Below, piece by piece: positions 52,743 to 53,781 of a stretch of 53,781 nt of DNA. Origin of the DNA: Chthonomonadaceae bacterium. GTDB taxonomy: Bacteria > Armatimonadota > Chthonomonadetes > Chthonomonadales > Chthonomonadaceae. The stretch is taken from contig DAIDKH010000025.1 of NCBI GenBank assembly GCA_027450145.1, forward strand, positions 1 through 53,781. Reading direction: 5' to 3'. The translations under genes and the position numbers were made by a program. Within the stretch, counting starts at the first letter, position 1, and every line of letters starts with the position of its first letter. The notes beneath the pieces are model-generated. The model had not been told where the DNA came from. It saw only the letters and a list, made by a program, of their open reading frames with translations, and did not search any database.

Positions 52743-53781
52743 ATCGCAGTGCCTCTATGGGATTCATGGATGCTGCTTTGCGCGCCGGATATATGCCAAA
52801 AAAGAGCCCGACGAGAGCAGAAACCAACATTGATGTCACTACGGAACTCGCTGTAACCACGGCCGCCCAATGAAGTACATTAACGAAGAAGAATACACTT
52901 CCAACTCCAATGGATACACCGGTGAAACCACCTATTAGCGCCATGATCATGGCCTCGATGAGGAATTGCAGCAAAATATCCCGCCGACGTGCGCCAATGG
53001 CCTTGCGGACCCCAATTTCACGTGTTCGCTCCTGAACCGATACAAGCATAATGTTCATAATCCCGATGCCGCCGACTACAAGCGACACACTAGCGATACC
53101 TCCTAGCAGCACCGTCATGGAATTCGCCACACTGCTCGAAGCTTGTAAAACTGCTGTTTGATTTCGAACTGTGAAATCATCTGGGGCCCCGGCGCTCACG
53201 TGTATTTGGTGGCGGCGCTCAAGCAGTCTGGTAATCTGCTCCATGGCAACGGACATCTGACTTTTATGGGCTACTTGAATATCGATTTCGCTCAGCCATT
53301 TCTGATTTAGTACCCGATAGATTGCAGTCGACATGGGTACCATCACGATGTCGTCAAGATCATGCCCGGCCGAGCTGGTACCTCGGGGTTGAAGCACACC
53401 CTGAACAGTGAATAGTGCGCCGTTAATGTCAACGGTCTCTCCTATGGGGTTAACTCTTGGGTTGCCAAACAATGCGGCGACAACAGTAGTACCTAACAGA
53501 ACCACGCGCTTTCTAAGTTGCTCATCATCCGCGGTGATAAAGCTGCCAGCACGCACAGTGCGGTTCATCACTGAAGGAAACGAGGGTGTCGTTCCGGTCA
53601 GCTGTGCATTCGCTGCCTGGTCGCCCGTGCGCACCTGAACCATGCCTCGAACCAAGGGACATGCCGCGGTCACGAGGTCGGGAAACGAGCCCTGTATCAT
53701 GTGATAGTCTGCAATGGTCAGCGTGGTGGTTGTATCTGGACTAATACCGGGCAGGTGTTTGAACTTGGCGTTTCCCGGCGT
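52735..53781 (-). CDS. MacB-type ABC permease, N-terminus beyond right edge
   Basis: 349 C-terminal residues of a MacB/FtsX-family permease; the frame is open to the window edge. The periplasmic domain (LTIADYHMIQGSFPDL and on) is followed by three helices around VVGGIGIMNIMLVSVQERTREIGVRKAIGAR and the family ending NPIEALRYE. It overlaps the exporter gene by 8 bp. Its ATPase and adaptor may lie to the right. Confidence 0.88.
   Translation of the reverse strand, partial: TPGNAKFKHLPGISPDTTTTLTIADYHMIQGSFPDLVTAACPLVRGMVQVRTGDQAANAQLTGTTPSFPSVMNRTVRAGSFITADDEQLRKRVVLLGTTVVAALFGNPRVNPIGETVDINGALFTVQGVLQPRGTSSAGHDLDDIVMVPMSTAIYRVLNQKWLSEIDIQVAHKSQMSVAMEQITRLLERRHQIHVSAGAPDDFTVRNQTAVLQASSSVANSMTVLLGGIASVSLVVGGIGIMNIMLVSVQERTREIGVRKAIGARRRDILLQFLIEAMIMALIGGFTGVSIGVGSVFFFVNVLHWAAVVTASSVVTSMLVSALVGLFFGIYPARKAASMNPIEALRYE

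Overview
The window suggests a diderm bacterium of moderate GC content, most plausibly Armatimonadota (Chthonomonadetes/Capsulimonadia-like). This is inferred from the combination of genes, with no single marker deciding it. An Mla lipid-transport operon and a beta-barrel outer-membrane protein point to an outer membrane. A GxGYxYP-family secreted protein, a DUF6785-type membrane protein, a PEP-CTERM-like HAF-repeat protein and a B12-dependent ribonucleotide reductase fit that phylum. There are no rRNA genes, convincing tRNAs, CRISPR arrays, insertion sequences or phage genes, so this looks like ordinary chromosome.

Layout. 1-5.0 kb (minus): mlaE-mlaF-mlaD, then rplI and the 5' part of dnaB, which runs off the left edge. 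MlaD is long and ends in amphipathic beta strands, like the one-protein transenvelope MCE bridges of other early-branching diderms. 5.1-8.0 kb (minus): a cyclase-ATPase-TPR signalling protein. 8.1-10.6 kb (minus): a DUF2089 / DUF4097 / SHOCT-like operon. 10.7-12.4 kb (minus): a TPR membrane protein and a CPBP protease. 12.5-14.8 kb (plus): UDP-glucuronate decarboxylase and pyrimidine-nucleoside phosphorylase. 14.9-24.4 kb (minus): MacB-type permease, VOC protein, GxGYxYP protein, then an apparent operon of a dead-phosphoesterase/PQQ-propeller fusion, a cation/proton antiporter and a PAP2 phosphatase.

24.5-34.6 kb: M50 site-2 protease (plus), guaB and trxB (minus), a HAF-repeat PEP-CTERM-like protein (plus), nrdR-nrdJ (plus) behind a promoter with two NrdR-box-like palindromes, and a LigB-type dioxygenase (minus). 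34.8-37.5 kb (plus): an ABC exporter with PH-like and zinc-ribbon extensions, overlapping a DUF1854 gene. 37.5-40.6 kb (minus): a c-di-GMP cluster of two PilZ proteins and a protein with a degenerate HD-GYP plus an intact GGDEF domain.

41.1-49.0 kb (plus): an outer-membrane beta-barrel protein behind a possibly structured leader, sucA-sucB of the TCA cycle, and the DUF6785 protein. 49.1-53.8 kb (minus): a small hypothetical gene, then a MacB-type permease (cut by the right edge), an ABC exporter and a UDP-glucuronate epimerase, probably an export or surface-polysaccharide cluster.

Many genes form tight pairs with 4-8 bp overlaps (mlaE/mlaF, DUF4097/SHOCT, ABC/DUF1854, PilZ/PilZ, MacB/ABC). 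Several key genes appear to use TTG starts (dnaB, mlaF, nrdJ, the GGDEF protein). The strongest leads for new biology are the MlaD architecture, the NrdR operator pair, the degenerate HD-GYP/PilZ set and several unusual domain fusions.
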